A stretch of DNA of 64,000 bases from contig NZ_SLZQ01000002.1 of assembly GCF_004342585.1 (NCBI RefSeq), positions 248,001-312,000 on the forward strand. The letters run 5' to 3'. Origin of the DNA: Paucimonas lemoignei. Lineage in GTDB: Bacteria > Pseudomonadota > Gammaproteobacteria > Burkholderiales > Burkholderiaceae_D. Position numbers and translations under genes: made by a program. Positions 23,156-31,617 of this stretch are shown here, in pieces (position 1 is the stretch's first letter; every line of letters starts with the position of its first letter). Below the pieces are notes generated by a model that made no database searches, had not been told where the DNA came from, and saw nothing but the letters and a program-made list of their open reading frames with translations.

Positions 23156-23188
23156 CGGCCGATGCATCTTGCATCCGGCCGTTTTTTT
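23156..23188 (+). terminator. intrinsic terminator after phaB
   Basis: CGGCCGATGCA (23156-23166) pairs with TGCATCCGGCCG (23170-23181), one bulged base, three-base loop, followed by seven T residues. It closes the phaAB unit and lies just before the convergent gene ending at 23201. Confidence 0.85.
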
Positions 23189-23200
23189 GTCGCGACTGTC

Positions 23201-23902
23201 TTACTGTTTTACCCAGCTCGTCAGTCGAGGCTGGGAAGATACGCGGAATTCGATGTTGGTAATGCCGATGGAACCGGCAGGGCCACTGACGAAATTGTGG
23301 CCCGGCTTCACCGGAAATAAAAAATTATCGCGGATGAAAATGTCGGTATGGCAGTTGGCGCTGGCATTGTATAGCTGGTTTTTGATTTCCTGCCAAACCT
23401 CATCCGTAATCCAGCCATATAGAAAGAGCTGGTTGGGATAAAGCTTGCTATCGGAATCCAGATAGCCTTTCTGATTTTCCTGCAGAACCGGATGCGGAGG
23501 CGGGCACTGGCCAACCGAAAGATCGATCCAGCCGTCAGTCAAGGCATAAGATTCTTCGCTCTGATACGCCCCATCTTTCAATAGTAGCTGCCATTTGCAA
23601 CTCAGCTCGATGCGTTTTTCAAGGCCGCATTTCTCCGTCCACAAGGAATGCCCATCGCTCACGGTAAGTTGCGTGCGAATGACCTGGCCGATCAGCGCCG
23701 GCTCGAATTTGCGGATTTCATCGATGTTTTCATGCATATTCCAGAAGAACCACTTGGTGCGTTCGATATCGCCCATGCTTTCCAGATCGGCGATGGTCCT
23801 GACGCCATAGGGTTCAATCGTGCGGATCACGTCCTTGCGCAGCTTTTCATTGATATCGTCGAGTTCGCGTTGCACTTTGAGAGAGGGCATATGTTGTTCC
23901 AT
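23201..23902 (-). CDS. hypothetical soluble protein, 233 residues
   Basis: No family is recognised. The N-terminal 60 residues are helical (LKVQRELDDINEKLRKDVIRTIEPYGVRTIADLES), the middle is acidic and aromatic-rich, and the C-terminus is beta-like (SIGITNIEFRVSSQPRLTSWVKQ). No signal peptide or membrane segment is seen. The ATG at 23902 follows GGAG at good spacing; a longer in-frame reading to 24040 contains an unlikely hydrophobic, cysteine-rich start. It stands alone, convergent to phaB, so the context gives no function. Confidence 0.65.
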   Translation of the reverse strand: MEQHMPSLKVQRELDDINEKLRKDVIRTIEPYGVRTIADLESMGDIERTKWFFWNMHENIDEIRKFEPALIGQVIRTQLTVSDGHSLWTEKCGLEKRIELSCKWQLLLKDGAYQSEESYALTDGWIDLSVGQCPPPHPVLQENQKGYLDSDSKLYPNQLFLYGWITDEVWQEIKNQLYNASANCHTDIFIRDNFLFPVKPGHNFVSGPAGSIGITNIEFRVSSQPRLTSWVKQ

Positions 23903-24144
23903 CGGCAGCTCCGGTGAAATCAGTGCTTCAAGGCATAATTTCAAAAATAGAAAATGATTAGAACGCAAATTGTCAAAGCAGTTTCGTGCAAGTGCACATC
24001 CCTGCATGCAATGAGCATAAAGAAGGACTGCCGATAACAAGGCATAGGAGGAAGGCGGCTCCGGCTTGAGGAAAACGCAAAGGGACGAAAAGGAGAGCCC
24101 AGGCCGGCGCCCTGGAGAAAAAGTGCGTCAGCCGGTTCTGAATT

Positions 24145-27100
24145 TCAATTGGACTTCAGGCTGGAGGGCATGACTTCCAGCCAGTTTTTTTGATTGGAGA
24201 GAAGCTCCAGCAGCTTGGCGAGCGGGACCGGGCGGCTGAAGTAAAAGCCTTGGTATTCATCGCAACCGAACTGGCGCAAGGCTTCCGCCTGTTCGCGCTT
24301 TTCCACCCCTTCAGCGACGACACGCATGCCCATGGAATGCGCCATGGCGATAATGGCCTGCGTGATCGCGGTATCGTTGGGACCGGTCGGAATATCCTGG
24401 ATAAATGAGCGATCGATCTTCAGGCTATAGACGGGAAAGCGCTTGAGATAAGCCAGCGAAGAATAGCCCGTGCCGAAGTCGTCGATATCCAGGCGAATGC
24501 CCATGGCGCGCAAGCGGTTCATGATCTCCACCGCCTGCTCCGGGTTGTCCATCACCATGCTTTCCGTGATTTCCAGTTGCAGCAAATCGGCGTCCAGTGC
24601 GGTCTGATCCAGCAAGTGCTGCACCGTGTCCGGGAAATTGCTGTCGCCAAGCTGTCTTGCCGACAGGTTGACTGCCACGCGCACCGCATGGGGACTGGCC
24701 GCGTTGATCGTCTTGGCATCCTCGCAGGCCAGTCGCAGGATGTGCTTGGACAGCGGAATGATCAGCCGCGTCTCTTCTGCCAGCGGAATGAAATGCTGCG
24801 GCGGCAGCAAGCCCAGTTCGGGGTGCTTCCAGCGCACCAGGGCTTCGACACCGTTGATGCGGCCGGTATAGACATCGACCTTGGGCTGGTAATACAGCTC
24901 CAGCTCATGGCTATCGATGGCGCGGCGCAATTGCGATTCCAGCGCCAGGCGTTCCACCGAGTGCGTGTTTTTGCTGGCCGAATAAAAGCGGTAGGCATTC
25001 TTGCCATCGCCCTTGGCCCGGTACATGGCGATATCGGAGTTCTTCAGCAGAGCCATGGCATCGCTGCCATCGTCCGGATACAGCGCGATGCCGATACTGG
25101 CGGACAAGTGGCATTCCTGGCCATCGACATAGAATGGCCGTGCCGCTTCTTCGAGAATTTTTTCCGCGACATTGGCGGCCACCTCGCCATCGACCACTTC
25201 TTCGATCAGGACATAGAATTCATCGCCGCCCATGCGCGCGACCGTATCGTTCTCGCGCAGGCAGCTGCGCATGCGCTCGGCAAATTCCTGCAACGCCTGG
25301 TCGCCGGCGCTATGGCCGAAAGTGTCGTTGATGTTCTTGAAGCGGTCCAGATCGACAAACATGACGGCCAGCTTTTGCTGGCGGCGGTGCGCCACTTTCA
25401 TGGCGTGATTCAGGATCTGGTTGAAGAGAGCGCGATTGGGCAAGGCCGTCATCTCGTCGTAATGCGCCAGATAACGAATGCGGTCTTCGGTTTCCTTGTT
25501 TTCGATCGCGATGCCTGCCAGGTTCGTGGCGATTTCCACGACTTGCCAATCCTTCTGGCTGGGCGCTTGCGTGTCGCGGTAATACAGGGATAGCGCACCC
25601 ATTACCTTGTTGTTCTTGCCGAAGATCGGCCACGACGAGCAAGCCTTGAATCCCTGCGCCAGGGCCTTGTCGCGCCACATGATCCATAACGGGTCATTGG
25701 CGATATCCTCGACCTGCACAGCCTGGCGGCGGAATACTGCGGTTCCTGCCGAGCAGTGGCAAGGGCCAACCGCCAGTCCCGTCATGGCATCGACAAAATC
25801 GCGCGGCAGGGCTGGCGCGACCATTACGTGCAGGTGGGTGCGTTCCGCATTCAATAGCTGGATGGCGCACTTGGCCCGCTCGGACTGGTCTTCGATCAGG
25901 CGGGTCAGCGTGGCAAGGATATCCGGGAGCGCTTCATCGCCGGCGATCATGCCGAGAATTTCATTCTGTGTGCTTTGCAGTGCCTCGGCGAGTTTACGGG
26001 CGCTGATGTCGCGCATGACAACCTGCACCGCGGGCGCGCCCAGGTAAATGAACTTGGAACCGGAAGCTTCGGCGTGGAATGGCGTGCCATCGATCTTGAG
26101 CCACATTTCCTCGACTTGGCCGGTGGCCAGTTCGCCCATCGGCAGGGCAAGCGCACGCTTTTTACTGATTTCCTTGTAATCCGGATGCATGAATGGCCGC
26201 ACCCGCTGGCCCAGCAATTCGCTGGCATCGCGCGCGCCGAACAATTGCACGCATGCCTGGTTCAGCAAGACGAACTTGCCGTGCTGGTGCACGAAAATCG
26301 CTTCCGGCGATAAATCGATCAGTTGCCGGTACCGCGCTTCGCTATCGGCGAGAATGGCCTGGCTTTGCTTCCATTCCGAAATGTCGCGCATGTAAGCGGT
26401 AAACACCTGCCGCTCGCCGAGCGTGATTGGCGCCACGGCCACTTCGACCGGGAAGTGCATGCCTTTTGCATCCATGGCCCACAATTCGATACGGCGCTTT
26501 TGAAAGGGGCTGTCGCTGTTATTGAGCAGATCAGCCATCCCTTGCTGAAATAGTTCATGCGAGGTTGGCGTCAGCAGGCGCTCGGCGAGTGGCTGGCCAA
26601 TGACATCGGTGCGGGTATGACCAAAGGTGCGTTCCGCTGCCGGATTGAAATCGATAATGTAGCCCTGATCGTCGAATGAAATGATGCAATCGAGCGAGGC
26701 CTGGAGAATGGCATTTTTGAGGTTTTCGCTATCCGCAAGCGCTGCCTCGACTTGTGCGCGTTTGAGCTGCTGTTCGAAATTATCCAGGGCGAAGGAAATT
26801 TCATTCGCCATTTCTTCCAGCAGCTCTATGAGTTCCTGATCGAAAAACTCCCGCTCTTCAGCGTACAGCAGCAACGCGCCGATGACCTCGCCATTCTGGC
26901 GGAAGGGGAAGCTGCCAACCGAGCGGAACCCGACATTGTTTGCCATGGTGATCCAGTCCGGATGAAAACCCATGGCGAGAAAGTCGTTGCAAATGCTGGG
27001 GCGCTGTTCGCGGATCGAGATGCCGCCCGGCCCCTGGCCCTCCAGTGAATCCGGATCAGTGGAAATGCGGGCCATCGGCTCCTGAGGGAATTGCGTGCCG

Positions 27101-27726
27101 TGCCCCGCCACCGGCACGAGTTCGTGCGCTTCCTCGTCAACCAGGCGGATCATCGCCATCTGAAAGCCGCCATGCTCGACGGCGATGCGGCAAATGGCAT
27201 TGAACAAATCCTGGCGGGTATTCGCGTGAAGGATCGCGTGATTGGTTTGCCTGAGGGCGGCATACAGGTTACGCAGCCTGCCGATATGGTCTTCGTGGAT
27301 TTTATGGGCGGTGATGTCGGTTAACACGCCAACTGCGCGCATGGCCTGACCCAGCGCGTCACGTTCCGCTACTTGTCCGGACAAATTGACCCATCGCCAG
27401 CCGATTTCATTATCCCGGAGGCGCAAGTCCATTTGCACGCTTGCCGTGGGCTGCGTCGCTTTGCCATGCAGGAGGATGGTCCACTGTTCCTTAACGAGCG
27501 CCAGGTCATCTTCGTGAATCAAGGCATGGAAGGCAGAAGCGTGCGTTGTCGCCTGAAGTGGGATGTGCGCAAAACAGGGAGGAAGTCTGCTGTCGAACTG
27601 CAAAAGGTTTGCCGCAATGTTCCAGTCGAATACCACATGACCACCGCTGTTGAGCGCCAGGCGCAGCGGATCGTTAATCGTCTCAGAGGCTGGATTCATT
27701 GGTCTACCGCTAAAGGGCGCCAGCAT
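24145..27726 (-). CDS. large PAS/GAF-GGDEF-EAL cyclic-di-GMP enzyme
   Basis: A 1193-residue cytoplasmic signalling protein. Order: PAS (about residues 20-145), GAF (about 155-325), PAS (about 335-455), PAS (about 460-585), GAF (about 600-760), GGDEF (about 770-930; ARMGGDEF with RxxD I-site REND), and EAL (about 940-1185; VEALVRW, NLSARQL, EITESMVM, DDFGTGYSSLAYL, LKIDRSF, EGVE, QGFYFSRP). Both catalytic motifs are intact. There is no membrane segment, so it senses intracellular signals, perhaps small molecules or redox cues through the GAF domains. The start at 27726 has AAGG nearby; an ATG at 27699 is an alternative. Confidence 0.88.
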   Translation of the reverse strand: MLAPFSGRPMNPASETINDPLRLALNSGGHVVFDWNIAANLLQFDSRLPPCFAHIPLQATTHASAFHALIHEDDLALVKEQWTILLHGKATQPTASVQMDLRLRDNEIGWRWVNLSGQVAERDALGQAMRAVGVLTDITAHKIHEDHIGRLRNLYAALRQTNHAILHANTRQDLFNAICRIAVEHGGFQMAMIRLVDEEAHELVPVAGHGTQFPQEPMARISTDPDSLEGQGPGGISIREQRPSICNDFLAMGFHPDWITMANNVGFRSVGSFPFRQNGEVIGALLLYAEEREFFDQELIELLEEMANEISFALDNFEQQLKRAQVEAALADSENLKNAILQASLDCIISFDDQGYIIDFNPAAERTFGHTRTDVIGQPLAERLLTPTSHELFQQGMADLLNNSDSPFQKRRIELWAMDAKGMHFPVEVAVAPITLGERQVFTAYMRDISEWKQSQAILADSEARYRQLIDLSPEAIFVHQHGKFVLLNQACVQLFGARDASELLGQRVRPFMHPDYKEISKKRALALPMGELATGQVEEMWLKIDGTPFHAEASGSKFIYLGAPAVQVVMRDISARKLAEALQSTQNEILGMIAGDEALPDILATLTRLIEDQSERAKCAIQLLNAERTHLHVMVAPALPRDFVDAMTGLAVGPCHCSAGTAVFRRQAVQVEDIANDPLWIMWRDKALAQGFKACSSWPIFGKNNKVMGALSLYYRDTQAPSQKDWQVVEIATNLAGIAIENKETEDRIRYLAHYDEMTALPNRALFNQILNHAMKVAHRRQQKLAVMFVDLDRFKNINDTFGHSAGDQALQEFAERMRSCLRENDTVARMGGDEFYVLIEEVVDGEVAANVAEKILEEAARPFYVDGQECHLSASIGIALYPDDGSDAMALLKNSDIAMYRAKGDGKNAYRFYSASKNTHSVERLALESQLRRAIDSHELELYYQPKVDVYTGRINGVEALVRWKHPELGLLPPQHFIPLAEETRLIIPLSKHILRLACEDAKTINAASPHAVRVAVNLSARQLGDSNFPDTVQHLLDQTALDADLLQLEITESMVMDNPEQAVEIMNRLRAMGIRLDIDDFGTGYSSLAYLKRFPVYSLKIDRSFIQDIPTGPNDTAITQAIIAMAHSMGMRVVAEGVEKREQAEALRQFGCDEYQGFYFSRPVPLAKLLELLSNQKNWLEVMPSSLKSN

Positions 27727-27871
27727 GCGCCTTCATTATTATTTGTTCACCATACCCATCCTATTGTTGGTATATGGAAACTTATTGCGTTATCTCAAGC
27801 TATTGAACGATTATAACCAAACGATTCTTGAAATAGATCATGTCTGCCTGGTATTGGCAGAATGGAGACAA

Positions 27872-27891
27872 CGGCAAGAAAGGTCTTGCCG
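27872..27891. terminator. hairpin downstream of the zinc protease gene
   Basis: CGGCAAG (27872-27878) and CTTGCCG (27885-27891) form a seven-pair stem, next to a smaller stem CTGCC/GGCAG (27844-27860). They lie just past the leftward protease gene and before the start region of the next gene. No T-run follows on either strand. Confidence 0.35.
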
Positions 27892-27908
27892 ATTTTGCGT
27901 GTCTGGTG

Positions 27909-28769
27909 TTACAGCTGGCGCGCGGCAAAGGTGTTGCAATCCTCCAGCCGGCCGCTTTGCAAGCCGCGGCTGAACCAGCGGCTGCGCTGCGCCGAAGTGC
28001 CATGGGTGAAGGAATCGGGCACGACATGTCCCTGTGACTGCCGTTGCAGCGCATCGTCGCCGATTGCCGTGGCTGCGCGCAGCGCTCCTTCCACATCGCC
28101 TTGCTCGATGATGCCGCGCGCCTGGTTGGCATGGTGAGCCCAGACGCCGGCATAGCAGTCGGCCTGCAGTTCGACGCGCACCGACAGGGCATTGGCCTGC
28201 GCTTGGGACATGCGGCTGCGCGCCTGCTGCGCTTTTTCATCCACGCCGGTCAGGTGCTGGATATGATGGCCGACTTCATGCGCAATGACGTAAGCCTGGG
28301 CAAATTCGCTATCGACCCGGAAGCGATCGCGCATCAACTGGAAAAAGCTGAGGTCCAGGTAAACCTTTTGGTCGGCAGGGCAATAAAACGGCCCGGTGGC
28401 AGACTGGCCGGTGCCGCAGGCGGTCGGTGTGCGGCCGGCAAACAAGACCAGGGTCGGGGGCGCATAGCGGGCGCCTTCGGCACGGAACAATTCCGTCCAG
28501 GTGTCTTCCGTGTCGGCCAGCACGGTCCGCACGAAGCGCGTTTCGGTGTCATTGGCAGGCGTGCCGTTCTGCGTCTGCTGGACCGGCGCCACTTGTCCGC
28601 CGCTCATCATGTCGATGACGGTGAGCGGATTGACGCCGAACAGGAAGGAAGCGACAAGCGCTATAACGATCGTGCCAAGGCCGATGGAGCGGCCGCCAAA
28701 GCCAAAGCCGCCTCCGCCGCCGCGGCGGTCTTCCACGTTATCGCTTTCCCGGTTGCCTTCCCATCTCAT
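27909..28769 (-). CDS. ypfJ: YpfJ-family neutral zinc metallopeptidase
   Basis: A 286-residue membrane-anchored protein: a Gly-rich N-terminus, one membrane segment (about residues 30-48), and a metallopeptidase domain with the zinc motif HEVGHH (about 163-168, in AYVIAHEVGHHIQHLTG). The blocks CGTGQSATGPFYCPADQKVYLDLSFF and ELQADCYAGVWAH are typical of the YpfJ/Zn_peptidase family, whose substrates are not well known. The active site would face the periplasm. It is followed downstream on the same strand by nothing close, and preceded by the YbcJ-like gene. Confidence 0.88.
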   Translation of the reverse strand: MRWEGNRESDNVEDRRGGGGGFGFGGRSIGLGTIVIALVASFLFGVNPLTVIDMMSGGQVAPVQQTQNGTPANDTETRFVRTVLADTEDTWTELFRAEGARYAPPTLVLFAGRTPTACGTGQSATGPFYCPADQKVYLDLSFFQLMRDRFRVDSEFAQAYVIAHEVGHHIQHLTGVDEKAQQARSRMSQAQANALSVRVELQADCYAGVWAHHANQARGIIEQGDVEGALRAATAIGDDALQRQSQGHVVPDSFTHGTSAQRSRWFSRGLQSGRLEDCNTFAARQL

Positions 28770-28789
28770 CGATGTCTCCCGCGATTGTC

Positions 28790-29002
28790 TTAGTCCACCA
28801 GAATGCGCACGTCGTCCACCTGGACTATCTGGCCGCCATGGATCTTGCAGGTTTTCCGGCTCTCGCTCTGGCCGTCGACCTTGACTGCGCCGGAAGCGAC
28901 CAGCATCTTGCCGGCGCCGCCGCTGTCACACAAGCCAGCCAGTTTCAGCAACTGGTTCAGCTCGATATAGTCGCCTTTCAGGGCGAAATGAATTTCCTGC
29001 AT
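28790..29002 (-). CDS. YbcJ-like S4-domain RNA-binding protein
   Basis: A 70-residue protein with a complete S4 fold: IELNQLLKLAGLCDSGGAGKMLVASGAVKVDGQSESRK. E. coli YbcJ has the same size and pattern. It is presumed to bind structured RNA; its biological target is unknown. It lies 20 bases upstream of the YpfJ-like protease gene on the same strand and may be cotranscribed. Confidence 0.85.
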   Translation of the reverse strand: MQEIHFALKGDYIELNQLLKLAGLCDSGGAGKMLVASGAVKVDGQSESRKTCKIHGGQIVQVDDVRILVD

Positions 29003-29076
29003 AGTGTTCTCAATGCTGATAGGTTTGGCGAATCAAAGCAAGGCAGCGCAGCACTGCCACGCTGTCTCTCGTCAAG

Positions 29077-29358
29077 CTATTGACCGTTCTGTAAGGTTTG
29101 ACGCGCTTTATCGAGCCAAGTTGCCAAATGCGCATGCAAATCTTCTTGGCTGAACGAGCAGCTTTCTTCTGTGAAAAGACTGCCAGCTTCCAGGCGACCA
29201 AGCAAATCCTCCAGCACTTGCGCATAGCGAGGCGGTAAAGCGCTCAGCATGGGAGTGGCGGCGCGCCATTGCGTACAGAATGCCGCAATACTGATTTGCC
29301 GCTGGCGTAGTGCCTCTAACGATTCATGTAGCGTTTGCAGTGAAGCCTCGTAAGGCAT
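29077..29358 (-). CDS. hypothetical helical protein, 93 residues
   Basis: The product begins MPYEASLQTLHESLEALRQRQ and is all helical with no membrane segment or recognisable motif. The ATG at 29358 follows AGG-rich sequence (CAAAGGTTCCCG) and a longer reading from 29397 is less likely. It is in a leftward run with the SirB2-like and YbcJ-like genes, 35 bases after the SirB2 stop. The function is unknown. Confidence 0.5.
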   Translation of the reverse strand: MPYEASLQTLHESLEALRQRQISIAAFCTQWRAATPMLSALPPRYAQVLEDLLGRLEAGSLFTEESCSFSQEDLHAHLATWLDKARQTLQNGQ

Positions 29359-29393
29359 AAGACGGGAACCTTTGGGTTGAAAGAAATGAATTA

Positions 29394-29762
29394 TCAAGGC
29401 TGGCGCGTCAGCGCTACCTTGAGAATATAGGCAAAGACCGCCAGGGCAGCCAGGAAAGCGGCGATACGGACTTGCTTGGTTTTACCGCGTTTCAGCGCAA
29501 TGGTGCCGAGCACGATATACGCAATAAGTACCAGGACTTTCGCGGTAAGCCAGTTCTGCACGAAAGGATACTGGCCGCTCCAAAACACCATGACCAGCGC
29601 GCTGCCCAGCAGTGCCGTATCGATCACGTGCGGCACGATTTTTACCCATTTGCGCTGCAATAAACTCGAATCTTGCAGCATCCAGATGCCGCGCAGAAGA
29701 AACAACATGCCGCTCAGCAGGGCGCAGGTGACATGCAAATGTTTAACGGCGAGATAGCTCAT
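29394..29762 (-). CDS. SirB2 family membrane protein
   Basis: A 122-residue protein with four membrane segments. It begins MSYLAVKHLHVTCALLSG and contains LLRGIWMLQDS, KIVPHVIDTALLGSALVMV, WLTAKVLVLIAYIVLGTIALKRGKT: the conserved His/Arg/Lys residues at the segment ends are the SirB2 pattern. SirB2 was named for effects on Salmonella invasion gene expression but its biochemical role is unknown. The ATG at 29762 gives the family length; no strong ribosome site is seen. Confidence 0.82.
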   Translation of the reverse strand: MSYLAVKHLHVTCALLSGMLFLLRGIWMLQDSSLLQRKWVKIVPHVIDTALLGSALVMVFWSGQYPFVQNWLTAKVLVLIAYIVLGTIALKRGKTKQVRIAAFLAALAVFAYILKVALTRQP

Positions 29763-29877
29763 GGGCGAATGCGGCTGGAGCGCCGCCTGGTGTTTGTTGT
29801 TTTGGAGATGCCATTGTAGCGTGAATGTTTTGAAAGCTACATTTACTGGCAGCAATGGTGCTGCGCAGAACGGATTG

Positions 29878-30855
29878 TTACGCCAGAATGACCTGATTGC
29901 GCCCGGCGTGTTTGGCTCGATAGAGGGCCGTATCGGCGCTGGCGATTAGCGCTTGCGCATCCTGCCCGGGGGCCAGGCTGGCCACGCCGAACGACGCCGT
30001 GATGTGTGGCAGGGGCTTGTGCATGTCGGAGAAAAACACCGTGCCACGCAAACTTTCGCACAAGCGCTGCGCGACGCCGGCGCCGGCCTTGCTGTGCGTG
30101 TTCGGCAAAATCACCAGCAACTCTTCGCCGCCATAGCGTACGCCGAAATCGCTGGGACGCAGCGTATCGGTGACCACTTTCGCGGCCAGGCGCAAGACGT
30201 CGTCGCCAGCCTGATGTCCATACTCGTCATTGAATTTCTTGAAGTGGTCGATATCCAGCAGGATGACTGACAAGGGGTGGCCCGTCATGCGGGCTTGCTC
30301 GAGCAGCGACGGCATATTCTGCTCCAGCCAGGTCCGGTTCTGCATGCCGGTGAGGCCATCCACCTCGGATAGCTGGCGATAGAACTCGCCGACACGGTGC
30401 CGCCGGCGCAATTGAGCATTCACGGCACGCACGCGAAACGAGAGCAGTCGCAGAAGATTGCGGGCGACGCCATTGGATTGGTCGATGATTTGCCACAGTA
30501 ACGCGGCCTCGATTGCCAGCACGTCGGAATCCTGGAGCGCATGGATCGTGGCTGGTTGCGCCTGCTGGTCCAGGACCGTTAATTCTCCTACGCACTCGCC
30601 CGGCAGAAGCTGTACGCTGGTGCCGTCGGCCAGGCCGCCCTGCATGTCAGGATGGCTGGCACGGAGCGCGCCGCGAAGCAGGATGAACAGGCGCGCACCG
30701 GAGCTGCTGGTGTCCAGGACGGTTTCCCCAGCCGTGACCCGCAGCACCGGGCAACCTGCCAGTAAGCGCGCCAGTGAAGAGTCAGCGACATCCTGAAACA
30801 GTTGGAGCTCACCGATCATGTAGCCGGAGTCGGCGAAGGTGCTTAACAGTTCCAA
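29878..30855 (-). CDS. cyclic-nucleotide-binding-domain diguanylate cyclase
   Basis: A 325-residue protein with an N-terminal CRP-type CNB domain (about residues 15-130; GETVLDTSSSGARLFILLRGALRA, LLPGECVGELTVLDQQAQPATIHAL) and a C-terminal GGDEF domain (about 160-325) carrying the active variant GGEEL (RYGGEELLVIL) and the RxxD inhibition site RPSD. It would make cyclic-di-GMP under control of a ligand bound to the CNB domain. The Arg normally contacting the cyclic-nucleotide phosphate is not evident (the phosphate-binding loop reads CVGELTVLDQQAQPATI), so the ligand may not be cAMP. Start GAACTG-type ATG at 30855. Confidence 0.85.
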   Translation of the reverse strand: MELLSTFADSGYMIGELQLFQDVADSSLARLLAGCPVLRVTAGETVLDTSSSGARLFILLRGALRASHPDMQGGLADGTSVQLLPGECVGELTVLDQQAQPATIHALQDSDVLAIEAALLWQIIDQSNGVARNLLRLLSFRVRAVNAQLRRRHRVGEFYRQLSEVDGLTGMQNRTWLEQNMPSLLEQARMTGHPLSVILLDIDHFKKFNDEYGHQAGDDVLRLAAKVVTDTLRPSDFGVRYGGEELLVILPNTHSKAGAGVAQRLCESLRGTVFFSDMHKPLPHITASFGVASLAPGQDAQALIASADTALYRAKHAGRNQVILA

Positions 30856-30914
30856 TCTGTTTCCTTAGGGGCTGAAGAAAAATGCGCTGTAAATCCGGGA
30901 GGGCAGCCAAAATG

Positions 30915-30927
30915 GCATTATGCCAAC
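30915..30927. promoter_or_regulatory. 13-bp palindrome in a divergent promoter region
   Basis: TGGCAT-T-ATGCCA is perfectly symmetric and lies between the leftward CNB-GGDEF gene (start 30855) and the rightward DUF3617 gene (start 31058). It may be an operator for one or both. Confidence 0.3.
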
Positions 30928-31057
30928 ACTGCATCGGTGCGCAATGGGGCCGGCAATCAAAAAGCGACAAGTGTTGTATCCGAATGCAGTTATTATGCTT
31001 ATGCCAACCACCTGCACGACAGCTCTGCCACTTCAATTACCAATAAAGGATGTAGTC

Positions 31058-31585
31058 ATGCGCAAGACCGCCGTTTCGATATTGATTTGCTGCGCCGCCT
31101 CAGTTCAAGGGGCGTGGGCCACAGGACAGATGAGGCCGGGGCTGTGGGAAATGTCGATGAAATCGGATGCTTTCAAAGCCATACCGAAAATGTCGCCGCA
31201 ACAGATGGAGCAAATGCGCAAGATGGGTGTCAACGTTCCGAAAATGGAGGATGGCGCCATGGTGACCAAGGTCTGCATCACCAAAGAAATGGCGGCACGT
31301 GATCAGCCACCGATCGAGCGTAACGAAGCCGGCTGCCAGCCCAGGAATTTTCAGCGCAGCGGCAATACCTATAGCAGCGACATCGTTTGCGACGGCGCCG
31401 GCATGAAAGGAATGGGCAAGGTCAACGGCAGCTTCGCCGGCGATACCAGCTTCACCTCGGTGTACGATTTCAAGGGTACGGCCTACGGCCAGCCGGTGAC
31501 GCAGCACTCGGAAAACAGCGGCAAGTGGCTGGCCGCCGATTGCGGCAGCGTCAAGCCCGTGGCGGAAATGAAGCCCGCCAAATAA
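31058..31585 (+). CDS. DUF3617 periplasmic protein
   Basis: A 175-residue secreted protein with a signal peptide (MRKTAVSILICCAASVQGAWA) and a DUF3617 domain: the start RPGLWEMSMKSD, VCITKEMA, C-x(6)-FQRSGNTYSSDIVC and the final FTSVYDFKGT...WLAADCG are typical. A Met-rich part (PKMSPQQMEQMRKMGVNVPKMEDG) precedes the first conserved Cys. The function of DUF3617 is unknown. The ATG at 31058 follows AAAGGA; upstream in-frame starts lack support. Confidence 0.82.
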   Translation: MRKTAVSILICCAASVQGAWATGQMRPGLWEMSMKSDAFKAIPKMSPQQMEQMRKMGVNVPKMEDGAMVTKVCITKEMAARDQPPIERNEAGCQPRNFQRSGNTYSSDIVCDGAGMKGMGKVNGSFAGDTSFTSVYDFKGTAYGQPVTQHSENSGKWLAADCGSVKPVAEMKPAK

Positions 31586-31617
31586 GCCGGAAAGCGCGCC
31601 ATTCCGCAAGCTGCAAC

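Noticed and set aside
24577-25593. 338-codon open frame antisense to the large GGDEF-EAL gene
   Set aside because: It covers the GGDEF and EAL motifs on the other strand and has no recognisable domain.
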